NCBI GenBank assembly: GCA_013399895.1
Contig: VXBA01001731.1
Span: forward strand, 305,781 to 369,780
Source: Serilophus lunatus
Taxonomy: Eukaryota > Chordata > Aves > Passeriformes > Eurylaimidae
Length of the DNA: 64,000 nucleotides
Direction of reading: 5' to 3'
In this document: one piece after another, positions 37,426 to 48,251 of the stretch
Layout of the letters: the number at the start of each line of letters is the position of its first letter
Numbering within the stretch: position 1 is the stretch's first letter
Translations under genes and position numbers: made by a program
The notes under the pieces: model-generated
The model's input: only the letters and a program-made list of their open reading frames with translations
What the model was told of the DNA's origin: nothing
Database searches by the model: none

Positions 37426-39544
37426 TTTCCTCTCTGAACTAAAAAAATCAGCAGGGCTGGAGATCCTTTGGGTCAAAGCAGAGCCTTTGATCCCAGGGGT
37501 TGGTTCACATTCCTGAAGGATTATTATTTAAACGTGAAGGAATAACGAGGGTGATTTTTCAACATCTCTGCATTTCCATGCAAAGCTCAATGTCAGCAGT
37601 GAGTCTGTAATTCATAAGAAATAAATATAACTCCCTGTTATATAAATAGGAATATTTAATATAAACATAAACCCAACCAGGGATGCCCCAAAGGGTCACA
37701 GACTGTCACTTTCCCCCGAGTAGAAGAGACAAAGTTTGTTTTTATTTGTTACTGAAACAATTTGAGATTCATTTGGAAAGGTCAAATAGTGCTGGGTTGG
37801 GGAACAGAAATTACAACAATGCTGGGAAGGAGCGGCTTTTCTATTTTAGCTGATTTGCCATAAAAAAATGTGTACCTACAGCCTCTGGATCCTTAATGTT
37901 GCAAGGAAAAACAACCACACTGAGAGCCAAAATCTCAGAGATAAAGAGTATAAAATATTTGTTTCCTTTGAGTAATGGAATGTGATGCCCTGAGATGATG
38001 GAGTGAAAAACCACTCAGCACAACTTGCCTCTCCATAAATTTAATTTTACTTCAGCTCTCAGGAAATTCTTTTTTTTTTTTTTTAATTTTTTTTTTTTCT
38101 TTAAGCACAACAAAAGAGAAAGTTATTTTGGGCATCTAAACTGTATTTGCTTAGAATCCTTTTCTTCCAAGGAGCCTTTTCAGTCTGAGTCTCAATTCTT
38201 CCCAAAACATTTGGAGTCTCATTTTGAGCAGCTGAAATGAAATATGCCAAAGCAATTCCAATGGGTAGCCTTAGGTTTTATCTCGTTGGTTGCTGCTCTT
38301 TGTCCCTTTGCTTTCCCACTCTATGGAATATTCATTGCTGTCTCTAATCAGCTTTTTCTCCAATCTCAGCTGAAACGTTTGGAAATCCAATCCCTGGCTT
38401 TCTGGCACATTGGGAAAGCTGCCAGGATCACCTGCAGATCCCTCCCAGGCCAAAGAAATGTCACAAGTCATTTGCTCCAAGGGCTGCTGTTGTAGCAAAA
38501 TAAAATTGGGTTTTTTGCTGTACATTTAAGACCTGTCTAGATCTGATAATTGGAATATTCATCTCCCTGCTATCTAACCCTCCAAGATAAACATCAATTT
38601 GGGCAGTAAAGAAATTTGGGAATAAAAGGAAGGTTTAGCTTTTCAGTTATTCTTTACAACAGGCGGAATATTAACAAATTTATGAAAAGCTGGAAGGTCT
38701 TTCTTAAAAATAATTATTTACTTTGCAGTAGAAGGAAATAAGATGAAAAATACCAGAAAATTCAGCAAACATGCATCCAAAAATCCTGTTCCTTGCTCCA
38801 GGAGTAAATAAGAAATCTTAAGGCATCATTGCTATAAGTTATTCTGTAGAAAACCAAAAAACTCTGTTCTCTGCCAACCCTCATTTTTTATTTTTCCTCC
38901 CAGGAAAAAAGGATGGCTAAAAGTGAATGCTAAAGCACCTGAGTTGAGGCACAGAGGCATCCTCCACATTTCTCTCTTGGTTCATTTTTTATCAATGACT
39001 GTGAGAAGGATTTAAAAGCAGCAGAGGCTTTGGACAGAACAGATTACATAGAATACATTCAATACACAGAATGCTCTGAAATCACATGGAATCTATGGCA
39101 CATGTGGAAGTGAAAGGTCACGTAATGGAACATTTCCTGCCAACCACTGAACCAACAATTTCTTTCTCCCTATTATCAGCTTCTCAAGGACTTTTTGGAT
39201 TAAAGGAAATTCTCTTTCTGACTAAAGCAAAAATGTCCCTTCATTTTTTATTTTGTTTTTCATAGAGCTGGAAGATCCCTCCAGACACTAATTTTTGTCA
39301 AGCTTGTTGATCAAAAGATCAAGCTGCCCTTTCCTGGAGGAATGTGACACTCCTTTTCCAATGTAATTCCACAATGAATGTCTGTGAAGTAAAAACTATT
39401 GAGGATCTGGGACAGGGCATCAAACCCACCCCTGTGCCTGTCTTGGGACACAGGTTTGGAGGGAAACTTTCTGCCACAGAAAGTGTCAAGACACTTAAGC
39501 ATCAAAACGGGGATATGGAGAAGCAGGAAATATTCTTAGGAGAA
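37426..39544. other. Non-coding A+T-rich stretch
   Basis: It contains an interrupted T tract at 38070-38098 (15 T, AA, 12 T). No gene or repeat family recognised. Confidence 0.5.
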
Positions 39545-39970
39545 AAATATATTTATTCTTATATATATAAAAATGAACACTATATTTGCAATTATTACTT
39601 ATATCTTCGTAATTATTATACAAGTATAAAATTTAAATAAAATATACATCTATACTTACATTATTATATTTATAATATATAACTTAATATATGCAATATA
39701 TTAATATGCAGAATGTATGTGTATATAATAATATATATAATATACAATATTAATATGTATCATACAATAGTATATATTACATTAATGCATTATAGATAAA
39801 TATATTACCATATATTTATACTAGGTTTATATTATACATTTATAATTTATATATAAATATATTTTAATCTATATTTTATATTTATCTATTTTAAATTCAT
39901 GATTATTACATAAATATATTTATTACAGAAAATAGTTTTATCTTTAATAAATTAATCAAATGTTTAATTA
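39545..39970. repeat. A+T-rich low-complexity block
   Basis: More than 400 bases made almost only of A and T, dominated by TATA, ATAT and TTATA words without one strict period. It probably arose from decayed TA-type simple repeats. Confidence 0.85.
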
Positions 39971-41229
39971 TAAGGAAAAAAATATAGAAGAACAAAAGAG
40001 GAAGAAATTACCTAAAATGCTAAGACACAAAATCTTTATTGCTGCAGGTTTGTTTCTACACAATTTCCCCTGACTGGCTGCACATTCCCACTGTGCCTTG
40101 CTCAGGAATTTGGAAATTTATAAGGGCTCCCATGAGTTTCTAAGCAGGGGTTTCTTTCCCTCTCTCATTTTATCAGAGCTTTGCTAAAAGTTCTTGTCTC
40201 TCCTCTTCTGAGACACTTATTTTCATGTAACCTGGACGAAATTTTCATAACCTGGAAGAACTTTCATAACCTGGAAGAACTTCACTAAGTTTAAATTATT
40301 ATTTTTACTTTTTTTCCTAATTTTTGCTTGGGTTTTTTTGTCTGGTTGTTTGGGCTTTTTTCTCTTTAATCCAGATTAAATTAATCTGACATATGAAGTC
40401 GAGTGGAAGGGGCCAGAGAGACCTTTTTCAAACCTCATTTCCTTGAGATATAAACCCACACAAACCCTCTTTCCTACCCCCAGATCATCTTGATTTAACC
40501 AGTAAACAAACTGGTATCTTCAGGTCAGTCTTTGTAATTTTATTTGCCTTAAAAAAACCCCAAACCCTAAGCTTTTCACATTGTTGGTTTGTGATGCCAC
40601 AGATGAGCAAAATAATATAAATATAATAAATAATATAAATATAATCTGCTTGTTGTAGGAAAATATCCAAGAAAGAGGATGTTTTGCAATGGTTGGGTTT
40701 TGGAGAAAAAGTATATTTAATTACAATGGTCAAACCTCCCATTATGGGGGAGAGAGACCTTAATTCATTGTATAGGACAAAAATGCAGAGACAACACAAC
40801 CCCAACCTTCCAACCAAGCAAAATCCCTTTAACAGTACAAGAACAATAATTCATCCCACTGAGAATGTGGCCTTCTGTTGCTGTTAAAGATGGGAGGATG
40901 TATTAGCTCTGGTAATCACAACAACAGAAACATTTAGCCTGGACCTTCTCTGCTGAAGATTTATGAACCTTCTTGCCTGATTTATTTATTTCTCATTATC
41001 ATTAATAATCAGAATGGACTCATCATTTTGTCATCAGGACATAATAATCAAACAAAGGAGTTCTCCAGGAGGCATTTCAACCCTTGGCACAGTAAAGGAG
41101 GGTGGCACAAGAAAATCAATGCAAATCATCCTTATTTTTTGACACAAAAGGTACTTAGGGGTTTTTCCTGGCTCCTGTGCAAAACAAATTTTGGGATGGA
41201 CATGACATAATCCTACAGAAGTATATGAA
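39971..41229. other. Non-coding stretch
   Basis: It holds the 20-base tandem repeat at 40220-40280, T-rich sequence at 40300-40365 and an ATAAATAT-rich run at about 40610-40645. No gene seen. Confidence 0.5.
40220..40280. repeat. Tandem repeat, three units of about 20 bases
   Basis: Successive units are a TTTTCATGTAACCTGGACGA-type copy, TTTTCATAACCTGGAAGAAC (40242-40261) and TTTCATAACCTGGAAGAAC (40262-40280). The last two are identical apart from one T. Confidence 0.9.
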
Positions 41230-41231
41230 TT

Positions 41232-41310
<79 letters not shown>
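41230..41310. repeat. CTTT tetranucleotide microsatellite, about 20 units
   Basis: About 81 bases of uninterrupted CTTT repeat. Long perfect tetranucleotide arrays mutate quickly, so this is a likely length-variable locus, and the true length may differ from the assembly. Confidence 0.98.
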
Positions 41311-41447
41311 CTAGAGAATTCTGTTTCATATTTAAGTTTGGATGGCTGAAATATCTGTTTACACTGATTTAATATTCTCTCTATCTTACTTGGTTACTGT
41401 CTTTTATTAATCCAATTGATATTAAGAATGCTGATATTAAGAAATAA

Positions 41448-41670
41448 AATTTGATATTGGGAAGGAATTGTTGACTGTGAGGGTGGGCAGGCCCTGGCAC
41501 AGGGTGCCCAGAGAAGCTGTGGCTGCCCCATCCCTGGGAGTGTCCAAGGCCAGGCTGGAGTAACCTGGGATAGTGGGAGGTGTCCCTGCCCAGGACAGGG
41601 GTGGGGCTGGATGAACTGTAAAGTCTCTTCTAATCCAAACCAGTTTGGGATTCCATGATTCCATGGATTT
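41448..41670 (+). mobile_element. CR1 LINE 3' end
   Basis: Sense copy with GATATTGGGAAGGAATTGTT, GGGCAGGCCCTGGCACAGGG, CTGCCCCATCCCTGGGAGTG and CCCTGCCCAGGACAGGGGTG. It has a complete GGGATTCCATGATTCCATGG tail. 5'-truncated near 41448. Confidence 0.95.
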
Positions 41671-42167
41671 AGAGTAGAAGTCCACATTCAGCTCCTGGAG
41701 ACTAAATCATAACAGTTTGTCTATGATTTCTTCTTCTGTGCTTGGAATTTTGACTCATTCAGTAATCAGGGACTTCCTGTAATAGAGGAATCTCTCCTGC
41801 TGAAAGATGGAATCTTTTCTGCCTGAATGAAAAAGCAAAAGGTGGAAGATCTAGCAGAAAAATTGGCAGTGTAGAGCAGAAACTTACTGCTCTCAATCCA
41901 GCCCAGATTCCATCTGGATAAAGAGCTTGGGGTTTGTGCAGTAACACCTTGTAAGTCTTTTGACAAAGACAAATATAATTCAATGATTCAGTTCAACCAA
42001 AGCCTGGTTTATGTTGCTGGGCTTGGCACAACTACAGCTTTGGGAATATCCAAGGATCATTCTGAAGAGCTGCATTTCTTCACTCTGGAGCAGGAGAATG
42101 TGCTTCATCCCTGCACAAATCCCCCCCAAACTGCCAGAATTCCAAAAGCTGGCAATACAGTTGTTAT
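41671..42167. other. Non-coding stretch
   Basis: Nothing recognised. Confidence 0.45.
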
Positions 42168-42235
42168 ATGGCAGGACTTGAACTTGATGATCCTTGTGGG
42201 TCCCTTCCCAGATTCTGGGAATCTATTATTTATTC
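42168..42235 (+). mobile_element. CR1 LINE 3' terminus (very short, J-like)
   Basis: GGACTTGAACTTGATGATCC is followed by TTGTGGGTCCCTTCCCAG and a decayed tail at GGGAATCTATTAT. About 65 bases. Confidence 0.8.
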
Positions 42236-42310
42236 ATTCTCTTATTGTTTTTTTCTTTCTTCTTTTCTATCTTCCTTTCTTTTTTCAATTTCTGTGTTCT
42301 TTTAATTATT
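42236..42310. repeat. T/C-rich tract
   Basis: Pyrimidine-rich sequence, mainly TTTCTTTC-like words, lying just before the composition shift at about 42.33 kb. Confidence 0.7.
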
Positions 42311-43489
42311 TAGTTCTTTTAAAACCAAAGCTGGTAACAAAGCGAAGACACAACCCCAAAGCAGCTCAATAGACAGGACAAGGCCATCTCTTGGCCTGGC
42401 ACTGCACAGACAGCTCCTGCTCGCTGCCAGCTGCCAAAGGACCTGGGGGGAAGGCAGCTGGACACCATCAGACAACAAGAGACATTCCTGCACTTAAGGA
42501 ATCCCTCGGCCGAGCTCCCTACACCACACTTAGGGCATGCCCATCCAAGAAAAGAGCTGAGCCCGATGGAAAAGGAATTCCCTTCCCAAGAGCTCACGCC
42601 AGCTCCCAGCACACTTTAGGAGCTGTTGCTTGCAAGGCGTCCCAGGTGCAGAAAGGCCCTGGCCACCAGCTGCAACAAAGTCAAATCGAGGAATTTCTGT
42701 CTCCAAAAAAAGAAGCAAATGGTCCCAACCCAGCAGCCATGGCAGGTAAGAAAAGGAGAGGGAAGCCGTGGGCTTGAACCTGAGGAGATGAGGAGACCTC
42801 AGGAAAAAACAGGTTGCCCAGGGCTTGTAAAACAGCCCCAGCAGCGCTGGAAATGATCCTCGGAATAAAAGGGCCGGCACTCACTGGAACAAAAGGGAGC
42901 CCTGTGGCGTTAGTGCCCAACCTGAGAACAAAGTGAGACGTTTCATTGCCCCGGGCCTGAGAGGCATCAGCCCCACAGCCCTGGTGATTCCTGAGAGCAC
43001 TGCACTGTCCCGTGAGTCACGGCTCTGGGGGGGAAGCTGCTCACCCCCACCAGCAGCCAGATGGGATCCCCTCCATCAGGACACAACCCTGCAGGAATAC
43101 CCTGCTTTCAGAGCACACAGGTTTGGCAGCACAAGCTTCCCCTGAGAGCTCCAAAGGAACACCAAGCAGGGCTCACTCTAGGACTGGCTGTGGTGGTTCG
43201 AACCACTTTATCACTAGGAGGCGTGCACAACAGTGACAAAAGACTGAAGAGATCCAACAGCAAGCAAAAGATTTCATTGTCTAGGCCTCGACCAGGAAAA
43301 TCTTATGGGATCCCAAGACAAAATACACAATACACAATGTCACACAAAACCAAAAACCCCAAACTGCTCCTCAAAGCCAGCTGGCTGGCCGAGAAGCAGG
43401 GGAAGGAAGGGAAGCCGCCTCTATGATGGTACACTCCAGGCCCTCAGAGCATCCTGCATGACAAAAATGGTGAAAAACATCTCCCCCCC
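42311..43489. other. Unassigned G+C-rich sequence upstream of the MROH-like fragment
   Basis: Base composition rises sharply here compared with the flanks. I found no known repeat family and no exon I could assign. Open frames such as 42391-42777 (plus, 128 codons, ending MAGKKRRGKPWA) have no recognised family. At 42739 there is a CCATGGCAGGTAAG context (an ATG followed by a donor-like GGTAAG). The stretch may be the 5' part or upstream DNA of the MROH-like copy that follows the CR1. Confidence 0.4.
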
Positions 43490-43623
43490 AGGGACCCCCA
43501 TGGTTGGGGACTGAGTCACTGGAAAGTGACCAGGCAGCAAGGGACATGGGAGTGCTGGTTGATAGGAAACATAACAGGAACCAGCAGTGTGCCCAGGCGG
43601 CCAAGAAGGCCAGTGGCATCCTG

Positions 43624-43949
43624 GCCTGGATCAAGAATAGTGTGACCAGCAGGACCAGGGAAGTGATTCTTCCCCTGTACTGGGCACTGGTCAGGCCACA
43701 GCTCAAGTGCTGTGTCCAGTTCTGGGCCTCTCAGTTTAAGAAAGATGTTGAGTTGCTGGAATGTGGCCAGAGAAGGGCAACGAGANGCCTGGATCAAGAA
43801 TAGTGTGACCAGCAGGACCAGGGAAGTGATTCTTCCCCTGTACTGGGCACTGGTCAGGCCACAGCTCAAGTGCTGTGTCCAGTTCTGGGCCTCTCAGTTT
43901 AAGAAAGATGTTGAGATTGGGGAATGTGCCCAGAGAAGGGCAACGAGGA
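43624..43949 (+). repeat. Direct duplication of 162 bases across a 1-base gap
   Basis: 43624-43785 and 43787-43949 share the sequence from GCCTGGATCAAGAATAGTGT to AGAAGGGCAACGAG. The first roughly 128 bases appear identical and the last part differs at a few positions. Everything hinges on the N at 43786. Confidence 0.95.
43786..43786. other. Assembly gap (1 N) flanked by duplicate ends
   Basis: A single N between two near-identical CR1 segments, the usual picture of two overlapping contig ends placed side by side and not merged. Confidence 0.95.
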
Positions 43950-44369
43950 TGGGGAGGGGAGTGGAACACAAGCCCTATGAGGAGTGACTTAGGGAGATGG
44001 AGTTGTTTAGCCTGGAGAAGAAGAGGCTCAGGGGAGACCTCATTGCTCTCTACAACTGCCTGATGGGAGCTGGTGACAGAACAAGAGGACACAGTCTTAA
44101 GCTGCTTTGGGAGGTTTAGACTGGATATTAGGAAAAAATTTTACAGTGAGAGTGATTTCCCATTGGAATGGGCTGCCCAGGCAGGTGGTGGAGTCACCAC
44201 CCCTGGATGCGTTTAAGAAGAGATTGGATGATGTATTTAGTGACATGATTTAGATGATGAGATTGTGGTGGGTAATAGGTTGGTGATAGGTCAGGCAATA
44301 GGTTGGACTTGATGATCTCTATTGTCTTTTCCAACCTTGTTAATTCTGTGATTCTGTGTGTGAAGCCTG

Positions 44370-44613
44370 ATGTCAGCCCTGTGCCCACTGATGGCACAGG
44401 AGACTGTGACACCCCAGTGACAGATCACCCAACAACTGGAAAACTGCACCAACTCATCTCACGACCAACTCTGCCTCTGCGCTGCCTGAGCTCACTGCCA
44501 AAGCTGATGCCACGGCAACTGAGGGTGTCGCCAACACTGACACTGCACCCACTCAGAGTCTGGCCAGTGCTCCCAGCCTGGACTTTTTCGCAGAGAGAGT
44601 TGCCTCTGCTGAA
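44370..44613 (+). pseudogene. MROH-like: MROH-like exon A (5' part damaged)
   Basis: The 3' part reads in the frame that joins exon B: from about 44410, through THLTTNSASALPELTAKA, ATATEGVANTDTAPTQ and SLDFFAERVASAE, to a donor GTAAGC at 44614. An in-frame TGA at 44407-44409 closes this frame upstream. The 5' part gives a family-like P/T/D-rich peptide (DVSPVPTDGTGDCDTPVTD) in another frame. I infer an indel between about 44430 and 44460. No acceptor was found, because the exon start meets the CR1 tail at about 44360. Confidence 0.6.
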
Positions 44614-44781
44614 GTAAGCAGCCTGTGGACAGGGATCGTGTGGCCCCTCAAGCCGGGTCTGCTGGGTCCCCTCAGCCTTTGAGGCCTGCACAGGATGGTG
44701 GGAAGTGAAGCACTTCCTGAGGCAAGCTGAGCAGGTTGCTGGCTCTGGCAGCTCTCCAGCTCTCCTCTGTGCCCCCTCCAG

Positions 44782-44930
44782 GTGCCAGCCTTTGTGAGGA
44801 ACATTCACCAGAGGCTCACAGTCAATGAGTCTCCAGACAACAGGCTGATCACGGACTTTCTGAGGGTGACTGAGGCACACCCCAGTGACGTTGCAGTGAC
44901 CCTCCTGCATTGTGCCCCAACTTGTGACAG
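44782..44930 (+). CDS. MROH-like: MROH-like exon B
   Basis: 149 bases without a stop. Acceptor GCCCCCTCCAG ends at 44781 and donor GTACGG starts at 44931. It begins at codon phase 0 with VPAFVRNIHQRL, continues RLITDFLRVTEAHPSD and ends VAVTLLHCAPTCDR, with the last codon completed by exon C. The segment corresponds to the start of the HEAT-rich region in bird MROH-like proteins, by memory of the family. Confidence 0.75.
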
Positions 44931-45162
44931 GTACGGGGCCAACCTGCCTTGAGGGTTCAGGGCTCACCCGCCTGTAGAGCCAAATCCACCTGTAGAGCCC
45001 GTGCCATGTGGTCTGCCAGGCAGACAGAGAATTCCAGGACTGTCCGGCCCCTCCGTTTCTCAGCCCTGGCACACCAGTCCCCCATCCTGCTCCCATGCTC
45101 CTTCCCTGCCTGTCAAGGCACTTGGGCTGAGACTCTCCTGACACAGAGCTGTGGCCCCACAG

Positions 45163-45310
45163 AGCTGCTGCAGTGATGTGGAGGACCATAGCCTCATCGG
45201 GAATTTTAGTGGAGAAGGTGCTGCCAGCTGTGCTCTACGTGATGGAGAAGTGGCCACTGCGTACTATACCCACCTCTGATGGGGGCAACAAGTGCATCTT
45301 TGCCCTGGCT
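45163..45310 (+). CDS. MROH-like: MROH-like exon C
   Basis: 148 bases without a stop. Acceptor GTGGCCCCACAG ends at 45162 and donor GTGAGT starts at 45311. The first base completes the split Arg codon from exon B. It encodes AAVMWRTIASSG, LVEKVLPAVLYVMEKWPL and TSDGGNKCIFALA. The MMWRTI and VMExWPL wording is typical of the family. It ends at phase 0, which matches exon D. Confidence 0.77.
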
Positions 45311-45552
45311 GTGAGTTTATGAAACTGGTTCTTGCTCACCCCAGGTCACCTGTCCAGTGCCTCTCCATTCTCCCCCACCACTGCATCTCCCTGCCTCAGG
45401 CACTGGGCTGGAAACCTGGCTCAGGGGCAGGCTGAGAGCCAACAGGCTGGCTGCACCCACTGCGTCTCCCCTGGCCTCTCCTCCCGGGTTCGGACCCTGC
45501 CTCATGGAACTCTAGCACTGAGTGCTGTCTCTGGGTGGCTTGTCTCTTGCAG

Positions 45553-45740
45553 GGAACCAGAGCGGTTTGGGAGATTCTCCAGATGCCCCAGTGCCCAGAG
45601 CCATTGATGAAATATTCTCCTCGCTTCCTTGTGGCTCTGCTCTTCCAAGTTTCCATGAGCACAAGGGTGTTACCAGAGGAGGTCAAGACCTTCTGGAGGG
45701 GATGCTGGGAGCAACAGCGCCTTGCCAGGAACCCCGAGAG
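45553..45740 (+). CDS. MROH-like: MROH-like exon D
   Basis: 188 bases without a stop. Acceptor CTTGTCTCTTGCAG ends at 45552; a weak donor GTGCTC starts at 45741. It encodes GTRAVWEILQMPQCPEPLM, then YSPRFLVALLFQVSMS, then LPEEVKTFWRGCWEQQRL and ARNPER. YSPRxxVALLFQV and the PEEV-x-x-FWR block are strong family landmarks. No next exon follows; homology seems to stop by about 45785. Confidence 0.77.
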
Positions 45741-48226
45741 GTGCTCCACTCCAGTCCTCCCATCCTCCCCATGCCAGCCTTGGTTATTTGTGTGTCCACA
45801 ATTGGTGTGTCCATATGTTATATTTCATTGTTAGTTGATTTTTATTCAGAGATTTGAAATTATTTAACACCTGGGACTGCCCTGGAACTGAAAAGGCTCT
45901 TCCTGCAGACAGATTTCTATTGTGAAAGCTGGAAAAGACACTTAAACCTCTGGAAAATGGAACAGCAGCCCTGGCTTGTGCTGGGATTTGACTTCGGGGA
46001 ATTAAACCCAGCCTTTCTTAAAGTGCTTAGGCAGGAACTGTGGAGTCTTTACAGGTACCAAGGGAAGCACTTCTATTACCTGCTCTAAACTGGAGTGTTT
46101 ATTTTGCCTACACAAGGCTAATAAATTCCAAAGGGAATAATTACCAATAACCTGGAATCCAGTAAGTGCAGATGTTTGCTTTCAAGACTTTTACAGTTAT
46201 TATTGCCCAAGTTTAAAGGGATTCTCTGTGTGAACATTTTTAATTAATAGTTTCCTGCTAGTGCCCACACAGCCAGAAGCTGCTTCGTGAATTTAGAAAA
46301 ACCATATTTTAAAGGAGCAGCAAATGTTGGGCAGCACATTGCTTTGAATCTCCTGCAAATTTTAGCAGCCTAAAATCTGTCAATATGCCAAGATATTTGT
46401 TAGTTTTTAGGATCGAGACAAGGTGTATGAAGAGCTTTTTTCCACCTGCCCAGTCAGACACTTAAAACCCAAGTTAATTTTCATTAACTCCAATAATTTT
46501 TCATTTTATTTCAGCCATGAAAATGGAATGTTTCCTTTTTCCACCAACTTCTGGTGCTATCAAGACTATTTTCTGCTATTGACTCTAAGGATAGAAAAGT
46601 CTTAGCTGTTATTTTAAAGAAATCCATTTATTTTTGTAATCATAATTCCACCTGCAAGAGGATTTTAAGTTTGTTCCCAATGCTCCCTAATTCTGAAAGT
46701 ACAACAATGACAAAAAAGGTTGAATTCACTGTAAAAGCTCCTTGTATTTGCTGAAGTGTGGTGGTTTTAACCTCAGATACTCAGAAAAATCATTTATTCT
46801 CAGAAATCAGAAGTCCATGGAATTGTCCTCTGGCCACTTCAGAGGGAAACGTGGCAAGACAACAATATGCACTTTGGACAACAACTTTTTTCAGAAATAT
46901 TTAAGTGAATTGAGGAAACAGTCTGAAGTGCAGATGAATTGGCACTTCCTTGACTTCCAGAAATTCAAAATTAAACCCAGTTTAGTTTTTCTAAGTGTGT
47001 GTTTTGTTCAGTCATTCGAGGTAAGATTTTCTTGAGCAGTAAAGATGAAATCAGATCGAAAATGCCTAAATTTATATATAGGAAATGGGAAAGAAAATAG
47101 GAAATGGAAACATAAAATGAAAGTGCTCTCACCTTTTGGCTGTTCATGGCTGACCTCCACCACCCCAAAGTCCATCTTTCTCATGGTTGTCAAATGTGAC
47201 TGGGGTGTGAAGCCATTTTACATGTCTTGGCAGGGTTGGACATGTGACAAAATCCCATGAAACAGTTTGTGGCAGCTTCAGAACTGTCCAATAAACTCCA
47301 GTGACTAAACTGCCCTCAGGTCCCTGCAGAAGATCGAGATGGAGATGCTTCAGGTCAAAGCTGCTCCACTGCCCACAGAATGTCCCTGGAGTGCAACCAC
47401 TGGATCTCTTTCCAAACTGAGCTGGAGTAAAGAGCAGGATTCTCCAAAGGTTTTGAAGAATCTCCTCTTCTTTTGCCTTCTCTCACATTCTTTCAGCTCT
47501 GTGGCTTTTATTTCCATGAAATGAAGGCAAGTTGATTCCAGGAGACAGAGGTTTCTGCTGCAATCCAAGGGAATTTGAGTTCTCATGGGACTTCCACTTA
47601 TCTTTCGAGATGATTTGTGTTGTGCCGAGTAGAGATTCCACTGTCTCTTCCCAGCACCTCCAAAGTGTCCTTTACCCTCATCCCTCTTGACCTGACTTCC
47701 TCATTCCAGCCATTAATTGTTTGTATCTAAATTAATCTGATTTACGTTATCCCAGTTTTTGTGCAGTCTCTTGGCACAGTTCTGAAGGTTTCTTATTCCC
47801 AGATTACCTTCTTAATGTGAGCTCTTTTGGAGGGCAAATGTCACTGTACAACATTTATTCTCCAGGTAATCCCAGTTCTCCACTCCTTTAAATCACAGGG
47901 ATTCAGTTCCATTCCTTCCTAATCCACCTATTGCCACCCTTTAGACCCATGGTCTGCTCCATGGGCTTTGAGCCTGATGGAGGCACAAATCCACAGAAAA
48001 CAAACTTCAAAGGGAACAAAAGTCCAATTTTACTTGCAAAACGTGTGTCTCTCTCTATACAAATATAATAACACCTTTATATTGTGAAATTGACCATATA
48101 TAATATAAATAATAATGCGCTATTCTATTCTATTCTTGGATTACATTGACCATAAATATTCAATAAATATATTGATTGTAAATCTATTCAATTAAATTGA
48201 ATATATATAATATATTCAGTTCTGAG

Positions 48227-48251
48227 TATATCCATATTGTATATGGATATA
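48227..48251. repeat. Perfect inverted repeat, 11-base arms, 3-base loop
   Basis: TATATCCATAT (48227-48237), then TGT, then ATATGGATATA (48241-48251). It sits in A+T-rich DNA, where such palindromes are common. Confidence 0.85.

Larger units (their letters stand above)
43490..44360 (+). mobile_element. CR1 LINE with ORF2 C-terminal part and 3' end, internally duplicated
   Basis: Sense CR1 encoding RDMGVLVD, QQCAQAAKKASGILAW, NSVTSRTREVILPLYW, VRPQLKCCVQFWA and, further on, a LAWRR-like block. It ends with GGTTGGACTTGATGATCTCT and an ATTCTGTGATTCTGTG tail at 44360. A 162-base part (43624-43785) is repeated after a single N (43787-43949), which is probably an assembly error. The 5' border is approximate. 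Confidence 0.92.
44370..45740 (+). pseudogene. MROH-like: Partial MROH-like (maestro heat-like repeat) gene copy, four exon pieces
   Basis: The plus strand carries part of an avian MROH-family gene. The family consists of HEAT-repeat (alpha-solenoid) proteins with poorly known function and many predicted songbird copies. Exons read in order: a piece ending SLDFFAERVASAE; VPAFVRNIH to CAPTCDR; AAVMWRTIASSG to KCIFALA; GTRAVWEIL to RLARNPER. Introns of 168, 232 and 242 bases all have GT and AG ends and the phases match, so the last three exons form one frame without stops. Against a working gene: the first exon seems frameshifted and directly abuts a CR1 3' end, the 5' part of the gene is not found, and sequence after 45.79 kb turns A+T-rich with no further exon. 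The splice sites suggest duplication of genomic DNA, not retroposition. A live gene whose remaining exons lie outside the window or were missed is less likely but not excluded. Confidence 0.75.

Noticed and set aside
43193..43206. Perfect 14-base palindrome GTGGTTCGAACCAC, resembling a tRNA T-arm or Pol III B box
   Set aside because: No acceptor stem, anticodon arm or convincing A box lies at the right distance, so neither a tRNA gene nor a tRNA-derived SINE is supported.
44425..45189. 254-codon minus-strand open frame, the longest in the window
   Set aside because: It runs antisense across MROH-like exons and introns alike, and the plus strand has matching splice sites and family motifs. 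The frame is explained by G+C-rich sequence with few stops.
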